From Micromonospora_G sp044901685 (GTDB taxonomy: Bacteria > Actinomycetota > Actinomycetes > Mycobacteriales > Micromonosporaceae), in contig NZ_JBJDPS010000006.1 in assembly GCF_044901685.1 (NCBI RefSeq), forward strand, positions 372,001-436,000: a stretch of DNA of 64,000 bases, read 5' to 3'. Shown piece after piece: positions 32,471-40,760 of this stretch. Position numbers and translations under genes: made by a program. A model generated the notes under the pieces. That model made no database searches and was not told the DNA's origin. It worked only from the letters and a program-made list of their open reading frames with translations. Position 1 is the first letter of the stretch. Each line of letters opens with the position of its first letter.

Positions 32471-32905
32471 GACCGGGCGACGTGATGGTGGCGGTCAACG
32501 CCGTCTGCGCCGACACCGACCAGTCGGGGTCAGCCGACCGAAGCGGATCGGTCGGCACGGCCGATCGGTAATTGATTCGGTGAGTGTTGTCACGTTCGGC
32601 TCTCCGATTGTCGTCGCCGGCGCGGCGGCATTATCGAATCCAATCGAATTGTGAGCCGACCCACTTCCGGATAGAGCAGGCGTCGGTCGGGATATGACCG
32701 AAATGCGATACCGAATCGCCTCGTCCGTATCCGTTCCGCGGCGAGTGGTCGATCAAGATCCACCGTTCGGCGGAGCCCGGAAAGCGGTCCTGGAGCGTCC
32801 TTATGCTGGGCAGCGGTACGGGGGCCGCCGCCGCGTGCCCTCCGCTCGTCTCGGCGGGCACAACTGGCGAAGACCCGGGCACGGCCGGGAGGAAAGGCAA
32901 CAACG
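32471..32905. other. 435-bp gap without a gene
   Basis: The stretch between the LtrA and YceI genes is distinctly AT-richer than its surroundings (for example AATTGATTCGGTGAG, TTATCGAATCCAATCG). I find no ORF with coding character on either strand. GGGAGGAAAGG just before 32906 is the ribosome-binding site of yceI. The rest probably holds the yceI promoter. Confidence 0.6.
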
Positions 32906-33574
32906 ATGACCGATTCTGGCACCCGGATCTGGGATGGTATGACCATTCCGGCGGCCGGCACCTATCTTCTCGATCAGGCGCACAAGCGAATCGGTTTTGT
33001 GGCCCGGCACATGATGGTGAGCCCGGTACGCGGTGAGTTCGCCGAGGCGACCGCACAGGTCTACGTGGCCGAGGATCCGCTCGCCTCCTCGGTGACCGCG
33101 ACCATTCGAGCGGCCACCATCGCCACCGGAAGTGTCGACCGGGACACCCACCTGAGTAGCGCGGACTTTCTTGACGTGGAGCGGTATCCGACGCTCGAAT
33201 ACCGGAGCACCGGTATCAAGTGGCAGGGCAGCGAGGACCCGATCTTCGCCTGGGCCCGGCTGCGCAACCATCGGCTGGGCCTGCGGGGCAGGAGCCAGAA
33301 CGTACCGCAGCAGGCGGCTCCGACGCCCGGACGGTTCGTGCTCGGCGGGGAGCTGACGGTCAAGGCGATCACCCGCCCGGTCGACCTCCAGGTCGAGTTC
33401 GGTGGCGCCCGCCGCGACCCGTACGGGCAGGACATCTTCGGGTTCAGCGCGACGACGGAGATCGACCGTGAGGATTACGGGCTGCTCTGGAACGTGGCGC
33501 TGGAGAGCGGTGGGGTCCTGGTCGGCAGGACCGTACGGATCGAAATCGCCGGCGAGGCCATCCGCCAGTCCTGA
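32906..33574 (+). CDS. YceI-family lipid-binding protein
   Basis: A 222-residue protein. AGTYLLDQAHKRIGFVARHMMVSPVRGEF, STGSVDRDTHLSSADFLDVERYPTLEY and LTVKAITRPVDLQVEFGG mark the YceI lipocalin-like barrel, which binds polyisoprenoid or similar lipids. No signal peptide is present, which is usual for actinobacterial members, so it is cytosolic. AGGAAAGG precedes the ATG. A short insert (QGSEDPIFAWARLRNHRLG) lengthens one loop. Ligand unknown; stress-associated in other organisms. Confidence 0.88.
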   Translation: MTDSGTRIWDGMTIPAAGTYLLDQAHKRIGFVARHMMVSPVRGEFAEATAQVYVAEDPLASSVTATIRAATIATGSVDRDTHLSSADFLDVERYPTLEYRSTGIKWQGSEDPIFAWARLRNHRLGLRGRSQNVPQQAAPTPGRFVLGGELTVKAITRPVDLQVEFGGARRDPYGQDIFGFSATTEIDREDYGLLWNVALESGGVLVGRTVRIEIAGEAIRQS

Positions 33575-33618
33575 CCGACCCCGACCCCGACCCGGCGAGC
33601 GGGAGAGCCCGCCCGCCC

Positions 33619-34029
33619 TCAGCCCTTCGGCTGGGTGAAGCGGATGCTGTTGCCGAACGGGTCGCGCAGGGCGCAGTCGATGCCGTACGGCCGCTCGGTG
33701 GGCTCCTCGGTGAACTCGACGCCCCGGCCCAGCAGCGTCTCGTACGTCTTGCGACAGTCGTCGGTGCTGAAGATGAGCGAGCCGCCCATCGCGCCCTTGG
33801 TGACCAGTTCGCGTACCTGCCGGGCGGTCTCCTCGGACATCGCCGGAGCGCCCGGTCGTTCCAGCAGGATCTGACGCCCGGCGTCGCCGGGGATGTTGAC
33901 GGTGAGCCAGCGCATGAAGCCGAGGTCGACGTCGGAGTTGACCTCCAGGCCGAGCTTGCCGACGTAGAAATCGAGGGCCTCGTCCTGGTCGAGGACGTAG
34001 ATCTGCGAGTGCGTGATGGCGTTGAACAT
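33619..34029 (-). CDS. VOC-family (glyoxalase-like) protein
   Basis: A 136-residue single-subunit VOC protein. HSQIYVLDQDEALDFYVGKLG, the middle strand GGSLIFSTDDC and the C-terminal PYGIDCALRDPFGNSIRFTQP show the paired beta-alpha-beta modules. Metal ligands His (ITHSQ) and a C-terminal acidic residue are in place, so an enzyme or antibiotic-binding role is possible. The ATG at 34029 gives the family start. It lies 82 bases downstream of an AraC-type gene on the same strand, a common regulator-target pair. Confidence 0.85.
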   Translation of the reverse strand: MFNAITHSQIYVLDQDEALDFYVGKLGLEVNSDVDLGFMRWLTVNIPGDAGRQILLERPGAPAMSEETARQVRELVTKGAMGGSLIFSTDDCRKTYETLLGRGVEFTEEPTERPYGIDCALRDPFGNSIRFTQPKG

Positions 34030-34111
34030 GTGGATCACGCTACCGGGCAGGTCAGCCGGAAACTTATCCGAAACCGCTCGAACCAGGGGCGGCACGCGGG
34101 CTCCCGCAGGG

Positions 34112-34504
34112 TCAGGCGGTCGGCCGGGTCCAGGCCATCGTGAAACACGTCGGTACGTTCACCGCCGCCGTCTCCCGGCGGTACTGCCTGGGCGAACGGC
34201 CGACGATCTCGCGGAACGTACGGCTGAAGGTGCCGGTGCTCCCGAAGCCCACCTCGAAGCAGATCTCCGTCACGGGGTGGCCGGTCTCGCGCAGCAGGAA
34301 CATCGCTCGCTCGACCCGGCGGCGTTGCAGGTAGCGGTGTGGCGTCTCGCCGAAGGTGGCCCGGAAGGTGCGGTTGAAGTGCGCCTCGGAGACGTACGCG
34401 ATCCGGGCCAGCGCCGGCACGTCCAGCGGCTGCGCGTAGCCGCGGTCCATCGCGTCGCGCGCCCGGAGCAGCCGGCGGTTGGTCTCCTCCACGGCCCGGC
34501 TCAC
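34112..34504 (-). CDS. AraC-family regulator, DNA-binding domain only
   Basis: A 130-residue protein made of the two AraC HTH units: LDVPALARIAYVSEAHFNRTFRATFGETPHRYLQRRRVERA and VTEICFEVGFGSTGTFSRTFREIVGRSPRQYRR. It lacks the usual N-terminal sensor, like MarA/SoxS-type regulators. The GTG at 34504 was chosen because the open frame further upstream is low-quality sequence. It precedes the VOC gene on the same strand, so it probably controls that gene; the signal is unknown. Confidence 0.85.
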   Translation of the reverse strand: MSRAVEETNRRLLRARDAMDRGYAQPLDVPALARIAYVSEAHFNRTFRATFGETPHRYLQRRRVERAMFLLRETGHPVTEICFEVGFGSTGTFSRTFREIVGRSPRQYRRETAAVNVPTCFTMAWTRPTA

Positions 34505-34742
34505 CGTGCCATCACACCACAGCCCGCCAGCGCGGCCCGCGCCCGACCGGCTCTGCGACCCGGCACGCCCGGCCGGCGAGCCGGAGCCGTCCGGCCCGAT
34601 GACGTGGGTCACATCACCCGAACCGGCCCTGCTTCTTTGAACGGTTGATCCGGGCGCCACGTGTACCCAGCAACCCTCGCCCGGGAGGGTACGTGTTTGT
34701 CGTACCACCGTGTGAGCATGGCGGACAGTGAGAGGGCGTGTG

Positions 34743-35093
34743 ATGAGGTGGCGTGAGGTGCTCGAATACTGCCTGGCCAAACCCGGCGCGTGGCAGGACG
34801 AGCCGTGGGAGTCCGACGTCGTGGTGAAGGTCGGCTGCAAGATCTTCGCGTTTCTCGGCTCCGAGTCGCGGGCCACGGTCGGGGTCAAGTGCGGCGCCTC
34901 CCGAGAGATGGCCGACGAGTGGCTGCTGCGTCACCCGGAGGACGCCTGGGTGATGGCGTACATCGGGCGTTATGGCTGGAACAGCCTGCGGATCGACGGC
35001 ACGATCCCCGCCGACGAACTCACCGAGGCGATCGACGCCTCCTACGAGGCGGTGCTCAGCAAGCTTCCCGCGAAGGAGCGCCCGAGCCGCTGA
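34743..35093 (+). CDS. MmcQ/YjbR-family DNA-binding-like protein
   Basis: A 116-residue protein. LEYCLAKPGAWQDEPWESDVVVKVGCKIFAFLG and HPEDAWVMAYIGRYGWNSLRIDGTIPADELTEAIDASYEAV cover the compact double-wing-like fold of the MmcQ/YjbR family. Members are called DNA-binding from structure, but their role is unknown. GAGAGGG precedes the ATG; a GTG at 34728 is an alternative. It is divergent from the AraC-VOC pair. Confidence 0.87.
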   Translation: MRWREVLEYCLAKPGAWQDEPWESDVVVKVGCKIFAFLGSESRATVGVKCGASREMADEWLLRHPEDAWVMAYIGRYGWNSLRIDGTIPADELTEAIDASYEAVLSKLPAKERPSR

Positions 35094-35262
35094 CCAGCGG
35101 TTTTGTGAAAAGATCATGAAAAATCGGTACGGCGGCGATGGAGCCCGGCCCCGCCCGGCCCCCGCCACGGCTAACTGATCCGATCCTAAGAACTACTTCA
35201 CAACCCGCCGATTCACTCCCTGGCAGGTAACGCGTAAGGCGTGTCAAGGAGAGGTCAGCGCG

Positions 35263-36171
35263 ATGTTCGATTACCAGGGTCAGACGGGGTACGAGTCGAT
35301 CAGCGAGGTCGACCGCAAGGAGTTCCACGAGAACGGCTTCCTGCTGCTGCGTCAGGTGCTGACCGAGGAGCACCGGGCGGCGTTGGAACGGGCCGTCGAC
35401 CGGAGCTACGAGCGGGCCGCCTCGGCGGGCGACACCGGCCGGAACGGGACCCTGCACCTGTTGGGATTCCTGGAGCGGGACGAGCTCTTCGGCGAACTGC
35501 TCACCCACCCGACCACGTTCCCGTACGTCTGGGGGCTGCTCGGCTGGAACATCTACACCCACCACAACCACCTCGACGTCACCCCGCCCGAGCCGGCCGA
35601 AGAGGCGGACCGGCCGTACTGGGGCTGGCACCAGGACGGCTACCGGCAGAACTCCGACCCGGAGACGCTCGACCCGGACCTGGCCCGGCCGATGTTCTCG
35701 CTCAAGGTCGCGTACGTCCTGTCCGACCTCGCCGAGACCGGTCGGGGGGCGACCAAGGTCATTCCGGGCAGCCACCTGCGCAACTCGCTGCCCCGTCCGA
35801 GCGACCTCTCGGTGCACCACCCCGACCCGGCGGGCGCGGTCGAGATCACCGCCAACCCGGGTGACGCGTTTGTCTTCGACCGCCGGCTGTGGCACTCGCG
35901 GTCCGTCAACCGCTCCACCATCACCCGGAAGATGCTCTTCGTCGGTTACACGTACCGCTGGATCCGTCCGCTGGACGACCCGCGCCTGGACCGCGAGGGT
36001 CCGTGGTGGACGGCCCGTACGCCGGTCCAGCGGCAACTGCTGGGCCAGAGCCCGCACACGGCGAACAACTGGGGCGTCAACTGGGACGGGTACGTGGACG
36101 ACGAGATTCCGCTGCGCCGGGAGCTCAAGCGCCGTCGCCAGCTCGACCGCACCGTTCCCTGGCTGCGCTGA
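35263..36171 (+). CDS. Phytanoyl-CoA dioxygenase (PhyH) family oxygenase
   Basis: A 302-residue Fe(II)/2-oxoglutarate oxygenase. The facial triad is His123 and Asp125 in WHQDGY and His211 in RRLWHSRS, with an Arg-rich strand (TITRKMLF) for the 2-oxoglutarate. PhyH relatives hydroxylate diverse substrates, from ectoine to natural products. The ATG has AAGGAGAGGT upstream. It stands alone with its own AT-rich leader; no biosynthetic gene adjoins it, so the substrate cannot be inferred. Confidence 0.88.
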   Translation: MFDYQGQTGYESISEVDRKEFHENGFLLLRQVLTEEHRAALERAVDRSYERAASAGDTGRNGTLHLLGFLERDELFGELLTHPTTFPYVWGLLGWNIYTHHNHLDVTPPEPAEEADRPYWGWHQDGYRQNSDPETLDPDLARPMFSLKVAYVLSDLAETGRGATKVIPGSHLRNSLPRPSDLSVHHPDPAGAVEITANPGDAFVFDRRLWHSRSVNRSTITRKMLFVGYTYRWIRPLDDPRLDREGPWWTARTPVQRQLLGQSPHTANNWGVNWDGYVDDEIPLRRELKRRRQLDRTVPWLR

Positions 36172-36196
36172 TGCCCCAGGGGTGCCGGGAGGGACG

Positions 36197-37045
36197 CTAC
36201 CGGGGCCGGGCGTCCGCCCAGGCACGGGCGCTCCGCTCGCGCTCGCCCGGCGAGAGCTGGGCCCGGATCCAGACCAGGTCGTCGCCGGTGACCGCGAGCT
36301 CTCCCTCGCCGAGATCGGCGCAGGCGGAGAGGTGTGGGTGCCGCACGACCAGGTCGCCGAGGTAGGCCAGGCAGAGGTCGTCGGCGGGGTAACCCCGCTC
36401 GTCCAGCACGTCGTACGCGCCGTCGTCCAGGCTCACCCGGGCGATCGGCCGGGCACCGTCGAGCACCGACGCGGTGGTCAGGGCCCAGTTGTCCGGACCC
36501 AGCGGGAAGGGAAAATCCGGCTCCAACTCGCCGACGAGCCGCCACGGACCCGGGGGATGCTCGGTGACCGGCAACCAGGCGAACGCCTGCCGACTCCGAC
36601 TGCTCGCCGACGCGAGGTCCGCCCAGGGCCAGCGCCCGTCCCGGTCCGGCCAGACGAGCTGCGCCACCGGGACCGTGAAGTCGCCGTAGAACCGGTGTGC
36701 GGTGCCGAACAGGGCTCGGTGCCAGGACGGGTGCACCGGTCGTAGCTGGGTGGGGAAGTCCCCCAACACCCCCTCGAACGGCTCGCCCGGCTCGGGCCAG
36801 CCACGATCACGCCCGAGTGCCACGCACGCGTTCAACCAGTGCTGCATGTGCTCGCCCTCGAGCCCGAACATGACCAGCTCCGGACGGCGCAACGTGTGCC
36901 ACAGCCCGACCGTGTACGCGAAGCCGACGCCTCCCTCGACCCGCAGCGCCGACCAGCCGTGCTCCCGGATCGTGTCGACGATGCCGCCGTCCCGGCCGGC
37001 GGGGTCGTCGACGCAGAGCACGCAAGGGCAGGAGGGCTCGGTCAC
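36197..37045 (-). CDS. DUF4262 domain protein
   Basis: A 282-residue cytosolic protein. The N-terminal 150 residues (CPCVLCVDDPAG..., IVDTIREHGWSALRVEG, FAYTVGLWHTLRRPELVMFGLEG) match DUF4262, with WHxxLFGTAHRFYG after it. The C-terminal 110 residues are acidic and unassigned. The CPCVLC motif could bind metal. A -10-like TAGAGT lies 6 bases before the GTG, so the message may be leaderless. It converges with the PhyH gene. Function unknown. Confidence 0.75.
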   Translation of the reverse strand: MTEPSCPCVLCVDDPAGRDGGIVDTIREHGWSALRVEGGVGFAYTVGLWHTLRRPELVMFGLEGEHMQHWLNACVALGRDRGWPEPGEPFEGVLGDFPTQLRPVHPSWHRALFGTAHRFYGDFTVPVAQLVWPDRDGRWPWADLASASSRSRQAFAWLPVTEHPPGPWRLVGELEPDFPFPLGPDNWALTTASVLDGARPIARVSLDDGAYDVLDERGYPADDLCLAYLGDLVVRHPHLSACADLGEGELAVTGDDLVWIRAQLSPGERERSARAWADARPR

Positions 37046-37223
37046 CCGGCGACTCTACCGACGGCGTCGGTCCTGCATGCCGGTCAGGGTCGGCGGTTGG
37101 CGCTGGTCAAGATGCGTGGTCTGGCGCTGGTCCGGGTCACGGGCGGCCCGACGTACGGGCCAGAGTGCCGGCGGCGGGACGGTGGGGCCAGCGACGGCCC
37201 GTCCCGGTGCGCATACTGACCGG

Positions 37224-37448
37224 ATGTCGAGCAGACCAGAGTTCATCCACGCGTTGCGGGGTTACGACGTCAGGGAGGTCGACGCGTTGGTCGAGCGGGC
37301 GGAGCGGGCCGCCGCCTCGGACGATCCGGTGTTGCGCGCGTCGGTCCGGCACGAGATCCACCGGGCGGCCTTCACCGTCGCGCTGCGGGGTTACGACCGG
37401 TCGCAGGTCAACGGCTATCTCCAGACGCTCGCCATCCAGCTCGGCTGA
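37224..37448 (+). CDS. Small DivIVA-like protein
   Basis: A 74-residue protein with two copies of the DivIVA-type motif: EFIHALRGYDVREVDALVERAE near the N-terminus and FTVALRGYDRSQVNGYLQTLA at the C-terminus. DivIVA domains bind membranes and start with F-x-x-x-x-x-G-Y-x-x-x-x-V. The double arrangement in so short a protein is unusual; it lacks the long coiled coil. A CATACT element ends 6 bases before the ATG, suggesting a leaderless message. Function unknown; a polar or septal adaptor is possible. Confidence 0.75.
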   Translation: MSSRPEFIHALRGYDVREVDALVERAERAAASDDPVLRASVRHEIHRAAFTVALRGYDRSQVNGYLQTLAIQLG

Positions 37449-37782
37449 CCCGCGTCACAGTGGTCCACAACGGACGGTCGGGGTCGGCCGCCGGTCCGGC
37501 AACGGCCCGTACTGTGCTCGCACACGTCGAGCGTACGCAATTGTCGGAGTTGGCAAGCGGTGTCGGTTACCGCGAGCGGCTCCCCGGGTGGCGGTGTTCC
37601 GGCGTCTGATGAGCGGAGCCACGGGTGCGTACGCCGTCACGGACGGTCAACCGCCCAGGGGTCGGCGTCCGGTCGTCGACGATCTCCGGACACTCCGTCG
37701 GAGTGCCGCCGAGCAGCAATGATCCGAGGGTGGTACGCAATGATGCTTATGTTGTCGCGCGCTGCCAAACTGGAGGTCATCG
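37449..37782. other. 334-bp gap without a supported gene
   Basis: Several open frames pass through this gap, but none has a ribosome-binding site and coding character. It leads to the TetR gene and holds GTACGCAATGATGCTTATG and GTCGCGCGCTGCC shortly before CTGGAGGTCATCG, the likely promoter and ribosome-binding site. Confidence 0.5.
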
Positions 37783-38439
37783 GTGTCCCCTCGTTCCCCC
37801 CGGGTGAACGTCCAGATGCGCCATCGGTCGCAGGAGCGGATCATCGGCGCGGCGTTGGAGGTCTTCGCGGCCCACGGGTACGAGGGAGCCACCATCTCCC
37901 AGATAACCGAGCGGGCGCAGGTGTCCCGGGGTCTGATCTCCTACTACTTCGCCTCCAAGCGTGACCTGCTGGAGGCGGTGCTGGGGCGCTGGCTCGACAG
38001 CATGCTCTCGATGCTCGACGACCAGGGCGAGGACGTACCCGCCGACCAGCTCCTGGCGACCGTGATCGACCGGGCGGTGTACGGCGCCCGCGAGTTCCTC
38101 GGCATGCAGCGGTTGATGCTCTGCCTGATGCTCCAGCCCGGCACCCGTGAGGTGTTCGCGAAGGTCGAGCGGTCCCGGGAGACGGCGGTGCTGGCCTTCG
38201 AGGACCGGCTGCGGTCGATCTTCGCTGCCCGGGGCGCGGCCGACCCGGCGGTGGAGGAGGTGCTGCTGCGCAGCGTGCTGGAGGGCGTGGTCTACAAGCT
38301 CGCGGTCTACGAGGACACCTATCCGCTGACCGAGATCCGGCCGAGGCTCTACCAGCTCTACAACCTCGGCGAGCCCGGACCGCTGCCGTTGCCGCCGGAC
38401 ACCTTCCGGGTGCTGAACCGGATGCGCACACCCGCCTGA
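37783..38439 (+). CDS. TetR-family transcriptional regulator
   Basis: A 218-residue regulator. The HTH is RIIGAALEVFAAHGYEGATISQITERAQVSRGLISYYFASKRDLLEAVL. The C-terminal ligand domain ends with LYQLYNLGEPGPLPLPPDTF. A GTG start with GGAGG eight bases upstream was chosen. Neither neighbour (DivIVA-like peptide, Nei2) is an obvious target, so ligand and regulon are unknown. Confidence 0.9.
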   Translation: MSPRSPRVNVQMRHRSQERIIGAALEVFAAHGYEGATISQITERAQVSRGLISYYFASKRDLLEAVLGRWLDSMLSMLDDQGEDVPADQLLATVIDRAVYGAREFLGMQRLMLCLMLQPGTREVFAKVERSRETAVLAFEDRLRSIFAARGAADPAVEEVLLRSVLEGVVYKLAVYEDTYPLTEIRPRLYQLYNLGEPGPLPLPPDTFRVLNRMRTPA

Positions 38440-38642
38440 CCGTGGCCGTCCGCTCGCTGTCGGTGGACTTGCGTACGAACGGTTGACTAGCTGATGATCG
38501 GCCTCGTAGGGTCGTGTCGACAGTGGACTGGACGGACGTACAGTCAAAGTTGCCCCGACTCCAGTGCCCCCTCGTGCCTCCGCCATGGCCGTGGGGGCAC
38601 TGGCCGTGGGGGCGGAGCCGCGACGGCATAGGCTTGGACACC

Positions 38643-39452
38643 ATGCCCGAGGGTCACACCATCCACCGGCTCGCGGCCCGGCACCGGGCGCTCTTCGCGG
38701 GCGACAAGGTGCTGGTCGACAGCCCGCAGGGCCGGTTCGCCGAAGGCGCGGCGCTGCTGAGCGGCACGGTGCTGGACAACACCGAGGCGTACGGCAAGCA
38801 TCTGCTCCATCATTACGCCAGCGGCGTCAGCCTGCACATCCACCTCGGGCTCTACGGCAAGTTCGCCGACGGGGACGGCGAGCCCCCGGTCCCGGCGGGG
38901 CAGATCCGGTTGCGGATCAGCAGCGACCGGCACTGGCTGGAGCTGCGCGGGCCGAACGCGTGCGAACTGCTCACCCCGCCCGAGGTCGAGGCGCTACGGC
39001 ACCGGCTCGGCGCCGATCCGCTGCGCGCCGACGCCGACCCGGACCCGGCGTACGCGCGGATCGGGCGCAGTCCGACCCCGCTGGCCGCCCTCCTGCTGGA
39101 CCAGACGATCGTGGCCGGCACCGGTCTGATCTTCGTGACCGAGGCGCTCTTCCGGGCCGGGATCCACCCGCTCGCGGCCGGGCGGGGATTGGCCGCCACG
39201 GGCTGGGCCGCGCTCTGGGACGATCTCGGCGAGCTGATGCGGGCGGCGGTGCTGACCGGCCGAATCGACACCGTACGAGCCGAGCACCTGCCGGAGGCGA
39301 TGGGCCGGCCGCCCCGGGTGGACCGGCACGGCGGTGAGGTCTACGTCTACCGCCGCGCGGGCCAGCCCTGCCACGTCTGCGGTACGCCGATCCACCAGGG
39401 CGAGCTGGTCGGCCGCAACCTCTACTGGTGCCCGATCTGCCAACCCGGCTGA
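38643..39452 (+). CDS. nei2: Fpg/Nei-family DNA glycosylase (Nei2-like)
   Basis: A 269-residue base-excision enzyme. It begins MPEGHT, with the catalytic Pro2 and Glu3, and shows KHLLHHYASGVSLHIHLGLYGKF and a helix-two-turn-helix region. The C-terminal zinc finger CHVCGTPIHQGELVGRNLYWCPIC is complete. It removes oxidised bases and nicks by lyase action. Nei2 is the mycobacterial form of this family. A -10-like TAGGCT ends 8 bases before the ATG, so the transcript may be leaderless. Confidence 0.92.
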   Translation: MPEGHTIHRLAARHRALFAGDKVLVDSPQGRFAEGAALLSGTVLDNTEAYGKHLLHHYASGVSLHIHLGLYGKFADGDGEPPVPAGQIRLRISSDRHWLELRGPNACELLTPPEVEALRHRLGADPLRADADPDPAYARIGRSPTPLAALLLDQTIVAGTGLIFVTEALFRAGIHPLAAGRGLAATGWAALWDDLGELMRAAVLTGRIDTVRAEHLPEAMGRPPRVDRHGGEVYVYRRAGQPCHVCGTPIHQGELVGRNLYWCPICQPG

Positions 39453-39575
39453 GGCGCCCTCTCTGGCCGTTCGGCTGTCCGAACACGTCCGGTTTTGTAT
39501 GTTCGGAGAGTGACAGGAGAGTCAGGACGCCAGCACCTCCCCGACCGGACCGGCGGGTCCTAGGAGGCAGCCGCC

Positions 39576-40760
39576 GTGACGTCGAGCCCGTTGCCCCGGA
39601 TCCTGCGCAGGCCCGACGACCCGCCGTACCCGACGTTCCTGGAACTCTTCTTCGACCTGGTCTACATCTTCCTGATCTCCCGCATCGCGGGCCAACTCGC
39701 CGCCAACCCGAGCCCGGGCAACGCGGCGCGGATGGCGGTGATGCTGCTCGCCGCCTGGTGGGTGTGGGTGCTGACCGCATGGCTCACCGACCTGTTCAAC
39801 CCCCAGAAGCCGATCATCCAGTTGGCGGTGCTGCTCTGCATGTTCGGCACCCTGGTCATGGCCGTCACCGCACCGCACGCGTTCGGTTCCCACGGCTGGG
39901 TCTTTGTCCTGGCCTACTTCGGCATCCACGTCGTCCGTGACTCGGTGCTGATCCCGGGCACCCGGGTGAACCGGGACATCCAGGCCAGGAGCATCCGGGT
40001 CTTCTTCTGGTTCGGGGTTACCCTGCCGCTCTGGGTGGCCGGCGCGTTTGTCGAGGGGTCGGTGCGACTGGTGCTCTGGGCCGTCGCGGTGCTGGTGGAC
40101 CTCGGCTCGGCCCGGCTCGGCTGGCCGACACCGAGACTCGGGCGGACCGAACTCGCCAGCCAGATCTTCACCGGCAGCCACCTCTCCGAGCGGCACCGTC
40201 AGATCTTCATCATCGCGCTCGGCGAGCTGATCCTCACCATCGGTATCCAACTCGGTCTCAGTCGCTTCGAGACCGGGCCGGTGGTCGCCTGCGCGGTGGC
40301 GTTCACCGGCGCGGTCGTGCTCTTCCACCTGTACTTCCAGCGGGTTCGTCAACTGCTGGCGCCGGCCAACGTCTCGCTGGTGGAACGGATCCGGCCGGGC
40401 ATCCTCACCTCCTACTGCCACCTGGTGATGGTCGCGGGGGTGGTGGTGATGTCGGCCAGCAACACCATCGTGATCCGCGAGCCGTTCGGCACGGCGTCCA
40501 CGAACCTGATCGTCCTGATCCTGGGTGGCCCCGCTCTCTTCCTGCTCGGCGGCTCACTCTTCGACCTGCTGGCGACCGGTCGGCTGCTCCGGTCCCGGGC
40601 GATCGCGATCGTCGTGCTCGGTGCCGTCGGCCCCGCCATGGTGCCGCTGTCGCCCCTGCTCGTCATGGCGGTGGCCAACTCCGTGCTACTGCTCACCCTG
40701 GTCGCCGAGATGACGCTCGGCGGCACCCGCAACGTGGGCAGGGCGATCGTGATCCTCTAG
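39576..40760 (+). CDS. LtrA family membrane protein, paralogue 2
   Basis: A 394-residue membrane protein with the signature YPTFLELFFDLVYIFLISRI, about ten TM helices and LSERHRQIFIIALGELILTIG. GTG with TAGGAGG upstream. It converges with paralogue 3; the two stop codons overlap within a single palindromic CTAG. Biochemical function of the family is unknown. Members are too diverged from paralogue 1 to be a recent duplicate. Confidence 0.88.
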   Translation: MTSSPLPRILRRPDDPPYPTFLELFFDLVYIFLISRIAGQLAANPSPGNAARMAVMLLAAWWVWVLTAWLTDLFNPQKPIIQLAVLLCMFGTLVMAVTAPHAFGSHGWVFVLAYFGIHVVRDSVLIPGTRVNRDIQARSIRVFFWFGVTLPLWVAGAFVEGSVRLVLWAVAVLVDLGSARLGWPTPRLGRTELASQIFTGSHLSERHRQIFIIALGELILTIGIQLGLSRFETGPVVACAVAFTGAVVLFHLYFQRVRQLLAPANVSLVERIRPGILTSYCHLVMVAGVVVMSASNTIVIREPFGTASTNLIVLILGGPALFLLGGSLFDLLATGRLLRSRAIAIVVLGAVGPAMVPLSPLLVMAVANSVLLLTLVAEMTLGGTRNVGRAIVIL

